From Bacillota bacterium (GTDB taxonomy: Bacteria > Bacillota > Clostridia > Tissierellales > Peptoniphilaceae), in assembly GCA_030532225.1 (NCBI GenBank), contig JAUNLQ010000005.1, positions 12,604 to 76,603 of the forward strand: 64,000 nt of DNA, given 5' to 3'. Below, one piece after another: positions 36,627 to 45,746 of this stretch. Positions within the stretch are counted from its first letter, which is position 1. Each line of letters opens with the position of its first letter. The notes beneath the pieces are model-generated. The model did not search any database, was not told the DNA's origin, and worked only from the letters and a program-made list of their open reading frames with translations. The position numbers and the translations under genes are program-made.

Positions 36627-37763
36627 CTATTCTACAATTTCATCATCACAGGAAACTAGGTGAACTTGGTCCAGATTTTCGTCTCCAATAACCCTGTCTC
36701 CTTCAATTACAACATCTTCCATAATAATGGAGTTAGTGACCTTGGCTCCACTTTTTATTACACAGTTAGAAAGTAGGACTGAGTTTTTCACTTGGGCTCC
36801 TTCTTCTACTCTTACATTGGAAAATAAAACACTGTGCTCAACTCTACCAGCTATAAAACAGCCTTCGTTAATCATTGTTCTGTCTACATAGGCAGATGGA
36901 GCTATATATTGAGGTGGTAGGTTTAAGTTGTTAGTATAGATCCTCCAAGACCTATCAAAAATATCCAGGTCGTTTTCTTCGTCTAAGAGGTCTAGGTTAG
37001 ATTCCCAATATGATCTAACTGTTCCAACGTCCTTCCAGTAACCTTTAAAATTAAAGGCAAAAAGTCTTTCTCCAGCCTTAAGCATTTTTGGAATAATATT
37101 TTTTCCAAAGTCGTTTTCTGAATTTTCGTCATTTTCGTCTGCTATTAGGTATTCTTTAAGCTTGTCCCATTTGAAAATATAAATTCCCATAGATGCTTGG
37201 TTGTTTTTTGGTTGGGCTGGTTTTTCTTCAAATTCGTAAACCTTGTTATCTGGATCTGTATTTAAGATACCAAACCTTGATGCTTCTTCCATTGGAACTT
37301 GAATGGCTGCTATAGTACAGTCTGATTGTTTTTCAATGTGATAGTTAAGCATCTTCTTGTAGTTCATTTTATAAATATGGTCGCCAGAAAGAATGAGAAC
37401 ATATTCTGGATCCATAAAGTCTATAGAGTCTATATTTTCATAAATAGCATTGGCAGTTCCAGTAAACCATCTTCCTCCACTTTCTGAAGCAAAGGGAGAT
37501 AATTTCACTAGACCGCCAGCCTTTGTGTCAAAGTCCCATGGAGCTCCAATTCCTAAATGGGAATTTAGTTCAAAGGGCTTGTACTGAGTTAGGATTGCTA
37601 TGTCAGAAATATCTGAGTTTGTAGCATTAGATAGAGCAAAGTCTATTATCCTATACTTGCCTCCAAAGGGTACAGCAGGTTTTGCTATGTCCTTAGTTAA
37701 TAGTTTTAGTCTTGAGCCTTGGCCACCTGCTAGTAACAAGGCTACCATTTTGTTTTTTACCAT
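36627..37763 (-). CDS. glgC: Glucose-1-phosphate adenylyltransferase
   Basis: Makes ADP-glucose from ATP and glucose-1-phosphate, the controlled step of glycogen synthesis. The nucleotide loop L-A-G-G-Q-G-S-R-L is near 11-19, [14 protein letters not shown] follows, and the catalytic region around L-S-G-D-H-I-Y-K-M is near 127. A beta-helix domain ends the 378-aa protein. The ATG follows AAAGGAGG, 11 bp after glgB. It probably works with GlgD as a mixed tetramer. Confidence 0.97.
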   Translation of the reverse strand: MVKNKMVALLLAGGQGSRLKLLTKDIAKPAVPFGGKYRIIDFALSNATNSDISDIAILTQYKPFELNSHLGIGAPWDFDTKAGGLVKLSPFASESGGRWFTGTANAIYENIDSIDFMDPEYVLILSGDHIYKMNYKKMLNYHIEKQSDCTIAAIQVPMEEASRFGILNTDPDNKVYEFEEKPAQPKNNQASMGIYIFKWDKLKEYLIADENDENSENDFGKNIIPKMLKAGERLFAFNFKGYWKDVGTVRSYWESNLDLLDEENDLDIFDRSWRIYTNNLNLPPQYIAPSAYVDRTMINEGCFIAGRVEHSVLFSNVRVEEGAQVKNSVLLSNCVIKSGAKVTNSIIMEDVVIEGDRVIGDENLDQVHLVSCDDEIVE

Positions 37764-37774
37764 TTTTACCTCCT

Positions 37775-39640
37775 TTAGCTTTTGTGTTTTATAAATAAGG
37801 CTGAAAGCCCTGGAATATCAACTCTTATACCATAGTCTCTGCCATGGAATTTTTCGTCTAAAGTTTTGTAGGTCTTGACCCTGGAAGTTGACCCTCCATA
37901 TTTTTTCTTGTCTGTTGAAAATACAGTTCTGTAAGTTCCCTTATAGTCAACTCCAATAGGATAAGAAGGCCTGTCTACTGGAGTGAAGTTGTATATACAG
38001 CTAATCTTTTCCCCTTGGGAATTTATCCTATCGAAGACCAAAATACTTTCATTGCCGTTGTCATGGCTAACCCACTGGAAGCCCTTAGGATCGTAGTCTT
38101 CTTGGAAAAGTTCACTAGATTCTTTATAAAATTTATTTAAATCTTTCACAAAGTCATGGGTCCTTTTGTGGCTGTCATAGTCTAATAAAAACCAGTCTAA
38201 TTCCTTCCACTCATCCCACTCTATAAATTGGCCAAATTCGTTGCCCATAAAGTTTAGTTTCTTGCCTGGATGGCCTATCATATAGGCTAAAAGTAGTCTT
38301 AAGGAAGCAAACTTTTCTTCATAAGACCCTGGCATTTTATCAAGAAGGGATTTTTTGCCATGGACTACTTCATCATGGGAAAATGGCAGAATGTAATTTT
38401 CGCTGTACTGGTAGGTAAAGGAAAATCTAAGCTGGTCGTGTTTAGATTTTCTATAAACTGGATCTGCCTTCATGTAGTCTAAAATATCATTCATCCAGCC
38501 CATATTCCACTTGTAGTTAAAGCCTAGACCTCCAATGTCTACAGGCCTTGAAACATTTGGCCAGGCTGTAGATTCTTCTGCTATCATTAGGCTATTTGGA
38601 AATCTTTTGAAAATTTCTGTGTTTAAGTCTCTTAAAAAGCCTACAGCAGCTTGGTTAATATTGGCCTCATTTTGTTCATGGGGATAGTTTAAGTATAACA
38701 TATAGGCTACTGCATCAACTCTTAGGCCATCTATGTGGTAATAGTCATGCCAAAATATTGCTGATGAAATTAAAAATGATTGGACTTCATTCTTAGAAAG
38801 ATCAAAGTTATAAGAACCCCAGGCCTGGTTATATGCCTTGGTCTGGTCTAAAGATTCATAAAGATAGGTCCCATCAAATTTTCTTAAGGCAAAGTCGTCA
38901 ACTGCAAAGTGAACTGGAACCCAGTCCATAATCACCCCAATATTGTTTTTGTGGCAAGAATTTACAAAATCCATAAAATCAAAGGGAGTACCGAACCTAG
39001 ATGTTGGAGCAAAGTAGCCTGTAGCCTGGTAGCCCCATGACCCGTCATAAGGATGTTCTAAAATAGGCATTAACTCTATATGGGTGTAGCCCATAGATTT
39101 TACATAAGTGATCAGGTCTTTTTTTAGTCTTTGGTAGGAGTACTGGCTGCCGTCTGGATTTTTTCTCCAGGATAGAAGGTTTACTTCATAGATGTTCATT
39201 GGACTTTTATAGCTAGAGCTTTTGGCTTTTGCTTTTTGCCATGGCTTATCAGTCCACTTGTAGCCTTCTATGTTAAAGTACTTGGACCCTGTTTTTGGTC
39301 TTTCTTCTGCGTGAAAGGCAAAGGGGTCAGCCTTGTAGAGGACTTGGTCGTCTTCTGTTATAATTCTATACTTGTAGGTTTGGAAAACTTCTACGTCAGC
39401 AAGAACTATTTGCCAAATTCCTGAATCTTCAAATCTTTTAAGGGGAAGGCTAGTCTCTTGCCAATCATTAAAGTCTCCTACTAAGTAAACTTCTTTTGCC
39501 CTTGGGGCCCAAACTGTAAAGGATACACCTGATTTTTCTTTGTGGGCTCCTAAAAATTTATAGGACTGAAAATTCTTCCCTTGGTGAAAGAGATAGGCTT
39601 CATATGAAATGTCTCTCTTGTAATGATATTTTAACTCCAT
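37775..39640 (-). CDS. glgB: 1,4-alpha-glucan branching enzyme
   Basis: GH13 enzyme that creates alpha-1,6 branches. The N-terminal CBM48 domain (about 25-115) has V-W-A-P-R-A...V-G-D-F-N-D-W. The catalytic Asp is in G-L-R-V-D-A-V near 303, the Glu in I-A-E-E-S-T-A-W near 355 and the final Asp in S-H-D-E-V-V-H-G. At 621 aa it is normal. The ATG follows GGGAGG. It is the first glycogen gene and sits only 9 bp after the HerA-like gene, so it shares a transcript with DNA-processing genes. Confidence 0.97.
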   Translation of the reverse strand: MELKYHYKRDISYEAYLFHQGKNFQSYKFLGAHKEKSGVSFTVWAPRAKEVYLVGDFNDWQETSLPLKRFEDSGIWQIVLADVEVFQTYKYRIITEDDQVLYKADPFAFHAEERPKTGSKYFNIEGYKWTDKPWQKAKAKSSSYKSPMNIYEVNLLSWRKNPDGSQYSYQRLKKDLITYVKSMGYTHIELMPILEHPYDGSWGYQATGYFAPTSRFGTPFDFMDFVNSCHKNNIGVIMDWVPVHFAVDDFALRKFDGTYLYESLDQTKAYNQAWGSYNFDLSKNEVQSFLISSAIFWHDYYHIDGLRVDAVAYMLYLNYPHEQNEANINQAAVGFLRDLNTEIFKRFPNSLMIAEESTAWPNVSRPVDIGGLGFNYKWNMGWMNDILDYMKADPVYRKSKHDQLRFSFTYQYSENYILPFSHDEVVHGKKSLLDKMPGSYEEKFASLRLLLAYMIGHPGKKLNFMGNEFGQFIEWDEWKELDWFLLDYDSHKRTHDFVKDLNKFYKESSELFQEDYDPKGFQWVSHDNGNESILVFDRINSQGEKISCIYNFTPVDRPSYPIGVDYKGTYRTVFSTDKKKYGGSTSRVKTYKTLDEKFHGRDYGIRVDIPGLSALFIKHKS

Positions 39641-39649
39641 AGGACCTCC

Positions 39650-41488
39650 CTAGTTTTTCTTCTTGTATTGGTCTCCAAAAATTCCTGCTTCTTTTTCTAG
39701 CTTGCCTTTATTAACAAGGTCATTTAGTTTATCTTCTAAAACACTTGCGTTTATTTTTAGGTCTGCTTTTTCTAAAATCCCTAGTAGTCCTAAAAATTCA
39801 CTGGAAGATATTGGAAGCTCTGGTTCAATTAGCTTATAAAATCTGTCATCTGCTTCTTGGGCCATTTTCTTAAGTTCATCAAAAGGATTTTCTACATTAG
39901 GTTTTGTAGTTTCTGCTAGCCTAACTCTAGAAAATATAGTCCTGCCCATAGAGGCTATGGAGGCGAAAAGGTCTCCAGTTTTAAGATAAGGAAGTCTTTT
40001 GGCTTCTTCAGATGAAATATCTGTTTCTTCTCTAATAGTTTGGATGTCAGTGGCCCTAACAGTTCTAAAGATAAACTTGGAATTAAGTTGGGCTGTTACT
40101 GTTTCATCTAAAAGTGTTGGCCTTTGGGTAGCAAGAACTAAGAAAACTCCATATTTTCTTCCTTCTTGGGCTATTTCTTTTATAATGGATTTTGATGGCT
40201 TAGGCAGACCCTTAGGGGCAAACTCATGAGCCTCGTCTGTTACAATTACAAAGGGTGGAAAATAGTCTCCTCCCTTGTCTTTGTGAAACCTTCTTTGATT
40301 ATAAAATTTGCTCATTAAATATGAACCATAAACTTGTAAAAGTCTTGTTGAGCCTTGGATAACTGCAGTTTTTCCAGCAAAAAGAGCCTGGGCAACCTGG
40401 GTAGAATCCTGGGTAAAGACTCCATCGTGAACCAGGGACCTAATTCTCCAAGCTAGGCCTCTTAAGGTACTTTCGTTGGTTTTCTTGTCATATTTTACAT
40501 AAAGTTCTAATAGTCTACTGTATTTTTCTTGGGTCTCTCCTGTAGAGTTGTTGATTGCACTTTGGATTTCTTTGGCAGATTGGAATTTTTTCATTTCTAT
40601 TAGGTCGTCTATTAAAAGCTCAAAGGTGTTTACATCAGTTGCCCTAGCCCTTCCAAAATGGCCGAAAAGCAAGTCAATGGTAGATTCCATTGGCTCTGAT
40701 AGCTGACTTGTTGCAGAAAGTAATCTTTTTAGATCAGCTGCCCTTAGGTCTTTAAAGTCAATTCCTACATCTTGGCCAATAAGAAAGCTTTTGTAGCTTG
40801 GGCTGTAGTCTCTTTGAGCTGATGGGTTATTTGTATTTATTTGGAAATCCATTTCATAGTGAGGGTCAAATATTATAGTTGGTATGTTCTTTTTCATTAG
40901 TTCTTCTATAAATACCCTAAGACCATAGGATTTTCCTGAGCCAGAGCCTCCAAAAACTCCAATATGAGGGTACTGGTTCATTTCATTTATATTAAAAAGA
41001 AAGGGTACGTCTTTTTGTTTCTCAATTTCTTCATTGTAGGTGTGATAAAGGCCTTGTAGGTCCCTATCCATTTGGGAAAAGACCTTGTCTGTGTTTTTTA
41101 TGGCTCCTAAAAGCAAGGAAGAGTCTAAGTTTCCATTTATCAAAAAGGACTTTATTTCATCAAAGCTAGGCTCCCTAACTACAGATCCTGTTTCTATAGG
41201 ATAGGCAGCTTCGTTTAAAAGCCTACACTTGCCTATATAAACAGTTTCCTCATCTACAATATAGCCAATGGCTTGAAGAGATTCTATAACAGAAGAGTCT
41301 ACCAGGTCTCCGCCAATATTCAGAGGTAGATACCTGTTGTATGTATTGGCCTCCATTACCTCAAAGACTAGGTCCCCTTGTCTTTTGTCTTCTACTACTA
41401 AATATTCATTTATTCTAAAATTTCTTTCTTTGGACCCTATAAAAAACTCAGAAGAGCTAGTCAGTCCTAATACTTTCATGTCGTCCAT
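39650..41488 (-). CDS. herA: HerA-like hexameric ATPase / DNA translocase
   Basis: A 612-aa protein with an N-terminal beta-rich HAS-barrel-like region (1-130). A RecA-type ATPase core follows, with Walker A G-G-S-G-S-G-K-S near 184-191 and Walker B V-I-V-T-D-E-A-H-E-F near 412. The segment L-A-T-Q-R-P-T-L-L-D-E-T-V-T is typical of HerA/FtsK relatives. A winged-helix-like tail ends the protein. HerA pumps DNA for the NurA nuclease in archaea. The gene starts directly after the nurA stop with GAGGAG overlapping it, so the pair is coupled. No SIR2 or other defence effector domain is fused or adjacent. Confidence 0.87.
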   Translation of the reverse strand: MDDMKVLGLTSSSEFFIGSKERNFRINEYLVVEDKRQGDLVFEVMEANTYNRYLPLNIGGDLVDSSVIESLQAIGYIVDEETVYIGKCRLLNEAAYPIETGSVVREPSFDEIKSFLINGNLDSSLLLGAIKNTDKVFSQMDRDLQGLYHTYNEEIEKQKDVPFLFNINEMNQYPHIGVFGGSGSGKSYGLRVFIEELMKKNIPTIIFDPHYEMDFQINTNNPSAQRDYSPSYKSFLIGQDVGIDFKDLRAADLKRLLSATSQLSEPMESTIDLLFGHFGRARATDVNTFELLIDDLIEMKKFQSAKEIQSAINNSTGETQEKYSRLLELYVKYDKKTNESTLRGLAWRIRSLVHDGVFTQDSTQVAQALFAGKTAVIQGSTRLLQVYGSYLMSKFYNQRRFHKDKGGDYFPPFVIVTDEAHEFAPKGLPKPSKSIIKEIAQEGRKYGVFLVLATQRPTLLDETVTAQLNSKFIFRTVRATDIQTIREETDISSEEAKRLPYLKTGDLFASIASMGRTIFSRVRLAETTKPNVENPFDELKKMAQEADDRFYKLIEPELPISSSEFLGLLGILEKADLKINASVLEDKLNDLVNKGKLEKEAGIFGDQYKKKN

Positions 41489-42433
41489 TTATCTCCTCAT
41501 ACTTCTTTCACTTGTAAAAAACCTTTCTACCAGGTCTTTGTCTATATAAGCCAAGACGATTTCTTTCATAAGTTTGTCATCAATTTTTACTTCCTTGTCT
41601 ACCATATCTATTATTAGAGGTACTCCCCTAGACATTTGTGGGCTTAGACTATAGGCTAAGTTGGCCATTTTTAATAGCTGGGATTTTTGTTGGCTAGGAA
41701 TTTCCATGGCAGTAACTCCTGGATAGCTGGCAGTCCTTAAAAAAATTGAGTAAAATCCCTGGTCAACTTTTTTGTTGTAGCTATCATTTAGAATATACCC
41801 TTCTCCCTGGCTTAAAATTCCATAAAGAATGTCCTTGTCAGAAAGATTCATGTCCTTTAGACTAGGAAAAATCAATTCTGTTAACACATTGGTTTTTGGT
41901 TCTTTAATAAAGCCAGAAATAATAACATTTTTTTCTAAACAAAGGTCCAGTAGCTTAAGAAAATTTTCTTTGTCTTCTATGTTGTAGCGAATTAAATTAC
42001 CATCCATTATTAAATAGTCTAGCTGGTAAGTTTCAAGGGCCCTTGTAGCTGCTTGGATTTCAATTCTAGCTAGGAGTTTTCCCCTTAGGTCTTCTTCTTT
42101 TTCTTCTTGGTCAGCAAAAAGTGGACTATATACATTAGACTCAAAGACATCTTCATAAGATGAAGGGCTTAATTTTGCCAAACCTTGGTACAGGTCTATA
42201 TAATGGGGATGGGAGGAACCAAATCTGTTTACAGATCCATCTACACAGGCCATTTTTGAAAAGTCTTTTAGGGCTTCTTGGTCAAGCTTTTCTAGGTCTA
42301 TGAAACTTCCAAAGTTTTTTAGTTTTTCTCTTGTTTTTGATCTGTTAAAATAGTCTAGGTCTTTAAGTCTTTGATCTAGCTTATTGTTTAGATCTTTCAT
42401 TTTGTTAATTAATTTAGAATTTAAACTTTCCAT
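41489..42433 (-). CDS. nurA: NurA-like DNA-end nuclease
   Basis: A 314-aa NurA-family nuclease, identified by its spaced acidic motifs: A-C-V-D-G-S near 64-69, Y-L-I-M-D-G-N near 140-146 and I-I-D-M-V-D near 272. These are the metal-binding aspartates of a RNase H-like fold. NurA dimers trim 5' ends together with HerA. The start overlaps the rsmI stop (TAATG) with no clear ribosome site, so translation is coupled to rsmI, and herA follows without a gap. The pairing with HerA strongly supports the call despite low sequence conservation in this family. Confidence 0.82.
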   Translation of the reverse strand: MESLNSKLINKMKDLNNKLDQRLKDLDYFNRSKTREKLKNFGSFIDLEKLDQEALKDFSKMACVDGSVNRFGSSHPHYIDLYQGLAKLSPSSYEDVFESNVYSPLFADQEEKEEDLRGKLLARIEIQAATRALETYQLDYLIMDGNLIRYNIEDKENFLKLLDLCLEKNVIISGFIKEPKTNVLTELIFPSLKDMNLSDKDILYGILSQGEGYILNDSYNKKVDQGFYSIFLRTASYPGVTAMEIPSQQKSQLLKMANLAYSLSPQMSRGVPLIIDMVDKEVKIDDKLMKEIVLAYIDKDLVERFFTSERSMRR

Positions 42434-43245
42434 TATAGGTCTAGGCTCTTTTCATATACTAGGTTTTTCTTTAAGTTGAATTTTTTTGCTACTTCTTTTA
42501 CTGCATCTTTTTTTGTTAGGCCTTGGTCTAAAAGTTCTTTTAGTTGACCCTCTATGTCTATATCAGCTTCCTCTTCTTGGTAGCCTTGGACTACTACTAC
42601 AAATTCACCCTTGGCCTTAATAAGGTCTTTGTTTTCTATTATTTGACTTAGGTTTTTTCTAATGGTTTCTTCATAGTATTTTGTCAGCTCTCTAGATATG
42701 GAAACTTTTCTGTCTCCAAAAACTTCATATAAGTCTAGTAAAAACTTGTGAATCCTGTGGGGAGCCTCATAAAAAATTAAGGTCTCCTTGTAGGTTTTTA
42801 AATTTTCAAGTTCTTTTTTTCTTTGGCTAGACTTTTCTGGAACAAAGCCTATAAAGGTAAATCTTTCTGTATCTAAACCTGACAGTACTAGGGCAACTAA
42901 AGAAGCAGAAGCACCAGGCAGAACATTTACTGGAATATTTTCTTCTATACAGGCTTGTAAAATCTCTGTTCCTGGATCTGAAATCCCTGGCATACCTGCA
43001 TCTGAAATAAAGGCGTAAGCTTTATCTTCTTTAAGATTTTCTAAAATATGAGGAATTTGGCTCATATAATTAAATTTGTGGTAGGATATTAGTGGCTTTT
43101 TTATATTGTAGTGGTCTAACAAAAGTTTGGAAACTCTAGTGTCTTCACAGGCTATTATGTCTACATTTTCTAATACCTTTAGAGTCCTTAGACTAATATC
43201 TTCTAGGTTGCCAATTGGTGTTGGGCACAAATAAATTCCCTTCAA
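42433..43245 (-). CDS. rsmI: 16S rRNA 2'-O-ribose C1402 methyltransferase
   Basis: SAM-dependent tetrapyrrole-methylase-fold enzyme that modifies C1402 in the ribosomal P site. Family motifs are C-P-T-P-I-G-N-L-E-D-I-S near 7-18, C-E-D-T-R near 35 and I-S-D-A-G-M-P-G-I-S-D-P-G near 80. At 270 aa it is full length. The start is TTG, 6 bases after AGGAG. It is the first gene downstream of two tandem terminators and heads the run rsmI-nurA-herA-glg; its promoter was not clear. Confidence 0.95.
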   Translation of the reverse strand: MKGIYLCPTPIGNLEDISLRTLKVLENVDIIACEDTRVSKLLLDHYNIKKPLISYHKFNYMSQIPHILENLKEDKAYAFISDAGMPGISDPGTEILQACIEENIPVNVLPGASASLVALVLSGLDTERFTFIGFVPEKSSQRKKELENLKTYKETLIFYEAPHRIHKFLLDLYEVFGDRKVSISRELTKYYEETIRKNLSQIIENKDLIKAKGEFVVVVQGYQEEEADIDIEGQLKELLDQGLTKKDAVKEVAKKFNLKKNLVYEKSLDL

Positions 43246-43290
43246 GTTTTTCTCCTACTTTCATAAATTTTTATACTTATATTTTACCAT

Positions 43291-43330
43291 AAATAAAAAA
43301 TCCTTACAGCACAACTTTAGTGTAAGGAAA
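43291..43330 (-). terminator. Second of two tandem terminators after ferredoxin gene
   Basis: TCCTTACA (43301-43308) and TGTAAGGA (43321-43328) form a perfect 8-bp stem with a 12-base loop; on the minus strand six T follow. Confidence 0.85.
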
Positions 43331-43344
43331 GTTGGAATTTAGGC

Positions 43345-43380
43345 AGAAAAAAATCAGCCTAAAAATTTAAGCTGATTCTT
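43345..43380 (-). terminator. First terminator after ferredoxin gene
   Basis: On the minus strand AATCAGCTT and AGGCTGATT form a 9-bp stem (one G-T pair) followed by seven T, 17 bases after the ferredoxin stop. Confidence 0.88.
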
Positions 43381-43396
43381 TACTAAGTATATTCTA

Positions 43397-43564
43397 TTAT
43401 TCTGCTTGTGGTGCTCCTACTGGGCAAACATCTGCGCACATTCCACAATCGATACAAGTATCTGCGTCAATTACATAAATGTCGCCTTCAGAAATTGCTT
43501 CAGTTGGGCATTCTGGTTTGCAATCTCCACAAGCTATACAGTTATCATGAATTACATATGCCAT
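43397..43564 (-). CDS. 2[4Fe-4S] ferredoxin, 55 aa
   Basis: A small clostridial-type ferredoxin read directly from the minus strand. It begins M-A-Y-V-I and has two C-x2-C-x2-C-x3-C-P clusters, at C9-C12-C15-C19 and C37-C40-C43-C47, each binding one 4Fe-4S cluster with the last Cys completing the partner site. It carries low-potential electrons for anaerobic enzymes such as pyruvate-ferredoxin oxidoreductase. The ATG follows AGGAGG at 9 bases. It is monocistronic: consensus promoter upstream, two terminators downstream. Confidence 0.96.
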   Translation of the reverse strand: MAYVIHDNCIACGDCKPECPTEAISEGDIYVIDADTCIDCGMCADVCPVGAPQAE

Positions 43565-43596
43565 TAAGCTATACCTCCTATTAATTTATTAATTTG

Positions 43597-43625
43597 ATTA
43601 TACTACTTCATATTGATTTTTTCAA
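43597..43625 (-). promoter_or_regulatory. Promoter of ferredoxin gene
   Basis: TTGAAA (43620-43625) and TATAAT (43597-43602) on the minus strand with a 17-base spacer. Confidence 0.85.
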
Positions 43626-43648
43626 GGATAAATATTGAAGTAAAAATT

Positions 43649-44479
43649 TTAAAATTTATCCTCATCTTCAGTCTTTAAAGTTAGAATATCAGACAGATGA
43701 ATATTTTCTATGTTTATTTCGTCATCTTCTACAAATTTAACCTTAACCATTTCTTGGAGAGGAGAAATTTGTGCCACAGTTCCCCTACCAAATTCTGTTT
43801 CTACTACAGTTCCAATTTTCGGCATTTTCTTTAGGGCATATTCATAGGCCTCTTGTTCATAGGCCAAACAACACATAAGCCTGCCACAAATTCCTGAAAT
43901 TTTACTTGGATTTAGGGAAAAGCTTTGGTCCTTGGCCATTTTTATAGTTACTGGGCTAAAATCACAAAGAAAAGTTGAACAACAAGATTCTCTACCACAA
44001 TAGCCCATGGTTCCAATTATTTTGGCCTCATCTCTTACTCCAATTTGTCTTAGTTCTATTCTAGTTTTGAAAATAGCTGCTAAATCTTTTACTAGCTCTC
44101 TAAAGTCTACTCTGTTGTCTGAGGTAAAATAAAAGATTAGCTTGTTGTTGTCAAAGGTATATTCTGCTGAAGAAAGCCTCATATCTATACCAAATTCTTC
44201 TATTTTTTGTCTACAAATAGCTTCAGCCTCTTTGGCTTTTTTCATATTCTCCCAATGGGTCAAGTTGTCTTCTTGGCAAGCTATTCTAATTACATCTTTT
44301 AAGGGACTAACTAAGTCTAGGTCTTCTATGTCTTGGATTTCAGTTACACAAGAACCATATTCAATGCCCCTAGCTGTTTCTACTATTAGCTTGTCTCCTC
44401 TTTTTATATCTAAACCGTTAGGGGAAAAATAATAAACTTTTCCTGCACACTTAAACCTAACGCCTACTGCCTTAGTCAC
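43649..44479 (-). CDS. ricT: RicT/YaaT PSP1-domain protein
   Basis: A PSP1-family protein. In Bacillus, RicT works with RicA and RicF in an Fe-S complex that helps RNase Y mature mRNAs. Conserved cysteines occur in C-G-R-E-S-C-C-S-T-F-L-C and R-L-M-C-C-L-A-Y-E, and the PSP1 core G-V-R-F-K-C-A-G-K near 5. I place the start at the GTG at 44479: it is 7 bases after GGAGG and overlaps the holB stop as GTGA, whereas the ATG two codons earlier is too close to the ribosome site. Length is then 276 aa. Its functional partner rny is also in this window. Confidence 0.9.
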   Translation of the reverse strand: MTKAVGVRFKCAGKVYYFSPNGLDIKRGDKLIVETARGIEYGSCVTEIQDIEDLDLVSPLKDVIRIACQEDNLTHWENMKKAKEAEAICRQKIEEFGIDMRLSSAEYTFDNNKLIFYFTSDNRVDFRELVKDLAAIFKTRIELRQIGVRDEAKIIGTMGYCGRESCCSTFLCDFSPVTIKMAKDQSFSLNPSKISGICGRLMCCLAYEQEAYEYALKKMPKIGTVVETEFGRGTVAQISPLQEMVKVKFVEDDEINIENIHLSDILTLKTEDEDKF

Positions 44480-45453
44480 TGACATTCCTCCAATATATCT
44501 ATAAAAAATAATTCTAAAGCCAAATCCTTGTTTACATTGTATTTTAAAGTTGACTTTAAATCTATTAGTCTTTCTTTTACAAAATTTATTAATTCATAGT
44601 CTAAGTAGCTTTGGGCTACAAGTTTGTTTTCTTGGTCAATATTATATAAAAAAAATCTGTCCTGGGTCTGTTTGTAAATTACTAGGTCCCTTAGCCAGGT
44701 TAAATACATGTCTAGAACTGAATCTATGTCTTCTTGGTCCTTAAAGTTTTTCAGTTCCTTAAGTACATAATCTTTCTGGCCCTTTAAGGCCCTATGAAAA
44801 ATCTCTAAGTTTTCCAGTCTCTTTCTATTAAATTCAGGGTCCTGGGCCATTTTTATAGCTGAACCTATAGATCCATTAGAATATTTGGCATAAAAGTTTG
44901 CTTCTTTGTTAGATATTTTGTAGTTATCTAATAAATATTCTACGATTTTTATAGTTTCTATGGCAGTAAAGCTATAAGTCTTGACCCTAGATAAAACAGT
45001 TTCTAAAATATTTTTCTTGTTTTCTGCCAACAAGATTATTATGCCATAAGCTGGACCTTCTTCTAGGGTTTTTAAAAAGGCATTTTGGGCTTCTACAGTT
45101 GCCTTGTCAAAGCCTTCTACTAGGCCAATTTTGTATGGGCTATTAAAGGGTCTTATGGACAGAAAATCTATTAAATCTTGGATCTGTTCTTTTTTTAGGC
45201 TATTTCCCACAGGCTGAACAAAGAGAAAATCTGGGTTTGAGTCAGATTCAAATTGCCTACAGGCAGGACAAGTATCACAAGGGCCATCAGCTCCTGTACA
45301 AAGTAAAGATTTGGCAAAGATTTTTGCTGTATATTTTTTGCCTATACCTGATGGACCTTGAAATAAAAGGGCATGGTTAATTCTATTTGATAAAACCATG
45401 TCCTCTAAATTTTTTAAAATATTTTCATTGCCTATAATTTTTTCAAATCTCAT
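44476..45453 (-). CDS. holB: DNA polymerase III delta-prime subunit
   Basis: Clamp-loader subunit of 325 aa. An AAA+ domain has the P-loop G-P-S-G-I-G-K-K near 34-41 and the zinc module C-T-G-x-D-G-P-C-D-T-C-P-A-C near 52-65. K-T-L-E-E-G-P near 130 fits delta-prime, and a helical C-terminal domain follows. The start overlaps the upstream DarA-like stop (TAATG) with no obvious ribosome site. It sits in the common Firmicute order tmk-darA-holB-ricT. Confidence 0.93.
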   Translation of the reverse strand: MRFEKIIGNENILKNLEDMVLSNRINHALLFQGPSGIGKKYTAKIFAKSLLCTGADGPCDTCPACRQFESDSNPDFLFVQPVGNSLKKEQIQDLIDFLSIRPFNSPYKIGLVEGFDKATVEAQNAFLKTLEEGPAYGIIILLAENKKNILETVLSRVKTYSFTAIETIKIVEYLLDNYKISNKEANFYAKYSNGSIGSAIKMAQDPEFNRKRLENLEIFHRALKGQKDYVLKELKNFKDQEDIDSVLDMYLTWLRDLVIYKQTQDRFFLYNIDQENKLVAQSYLDYELINFVKERLIDLKSTLKYNVNKDLALELFFIDILEECQ

Positions 45454-45737
45454 TATAAAACTATATTTTTTTCTACATCAACAATAAATAAGTGGGCTCC
45501 ATAAACTTTAAGCTCTTCATTGTTGTCTTTAATTACTTCTGATTTTACTGATTTTTTTATTATTTCCTTGGCTTTTTCCAGTTGGCTGTCGTCTATACCA
45601 ATTAGGAAAGTTGAGTTTCCAGATTTTAGAAAACCACCTGTTGAGGACAATTTAGTTATTCTAATATTTTCATCTAAAAAATTTCTAACTAAATTATTTA
45701 CAAATTTATCCTGGATAATTGCTATAATTAATTTCAT
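45453..45737 (-). CDS. Short DarA/PstA-like PII protein (second copy)
   Basis: A 94-aa paralog of the next protein upstream. Both share K-L-I-x-A-I-x-Q-D at the start, then T-K-L-x-S-T-G-G-F-L-K-S-G-N-x-T and I-G-I-D, the cyclic-di-AMP receptor family pattern. This copy lacks about 15 residues in the loop region (about 68-80) that in DarA/PstA changes shape on nucleotide binding, and reads E-E-L-K-V-Y-G-A-H-L-F-I instead. It could form mixed trimers with the full-length copy or bind a different ligand. The ATG follows GAGGTGAC, and the end overlaps holB. Confidence 0.85.
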   Translation of the reverse strand: MKLIIAIIQDKFVNNLVRNFLDENIRITKLSSTGGFLKSGNSTFLIGIDDSQLEKAKEIIKKSVKSEVIKDNNEELKVYGAHLFIVDVEKNIVL

Positions 45738-45746
45738 TAGTCACCT

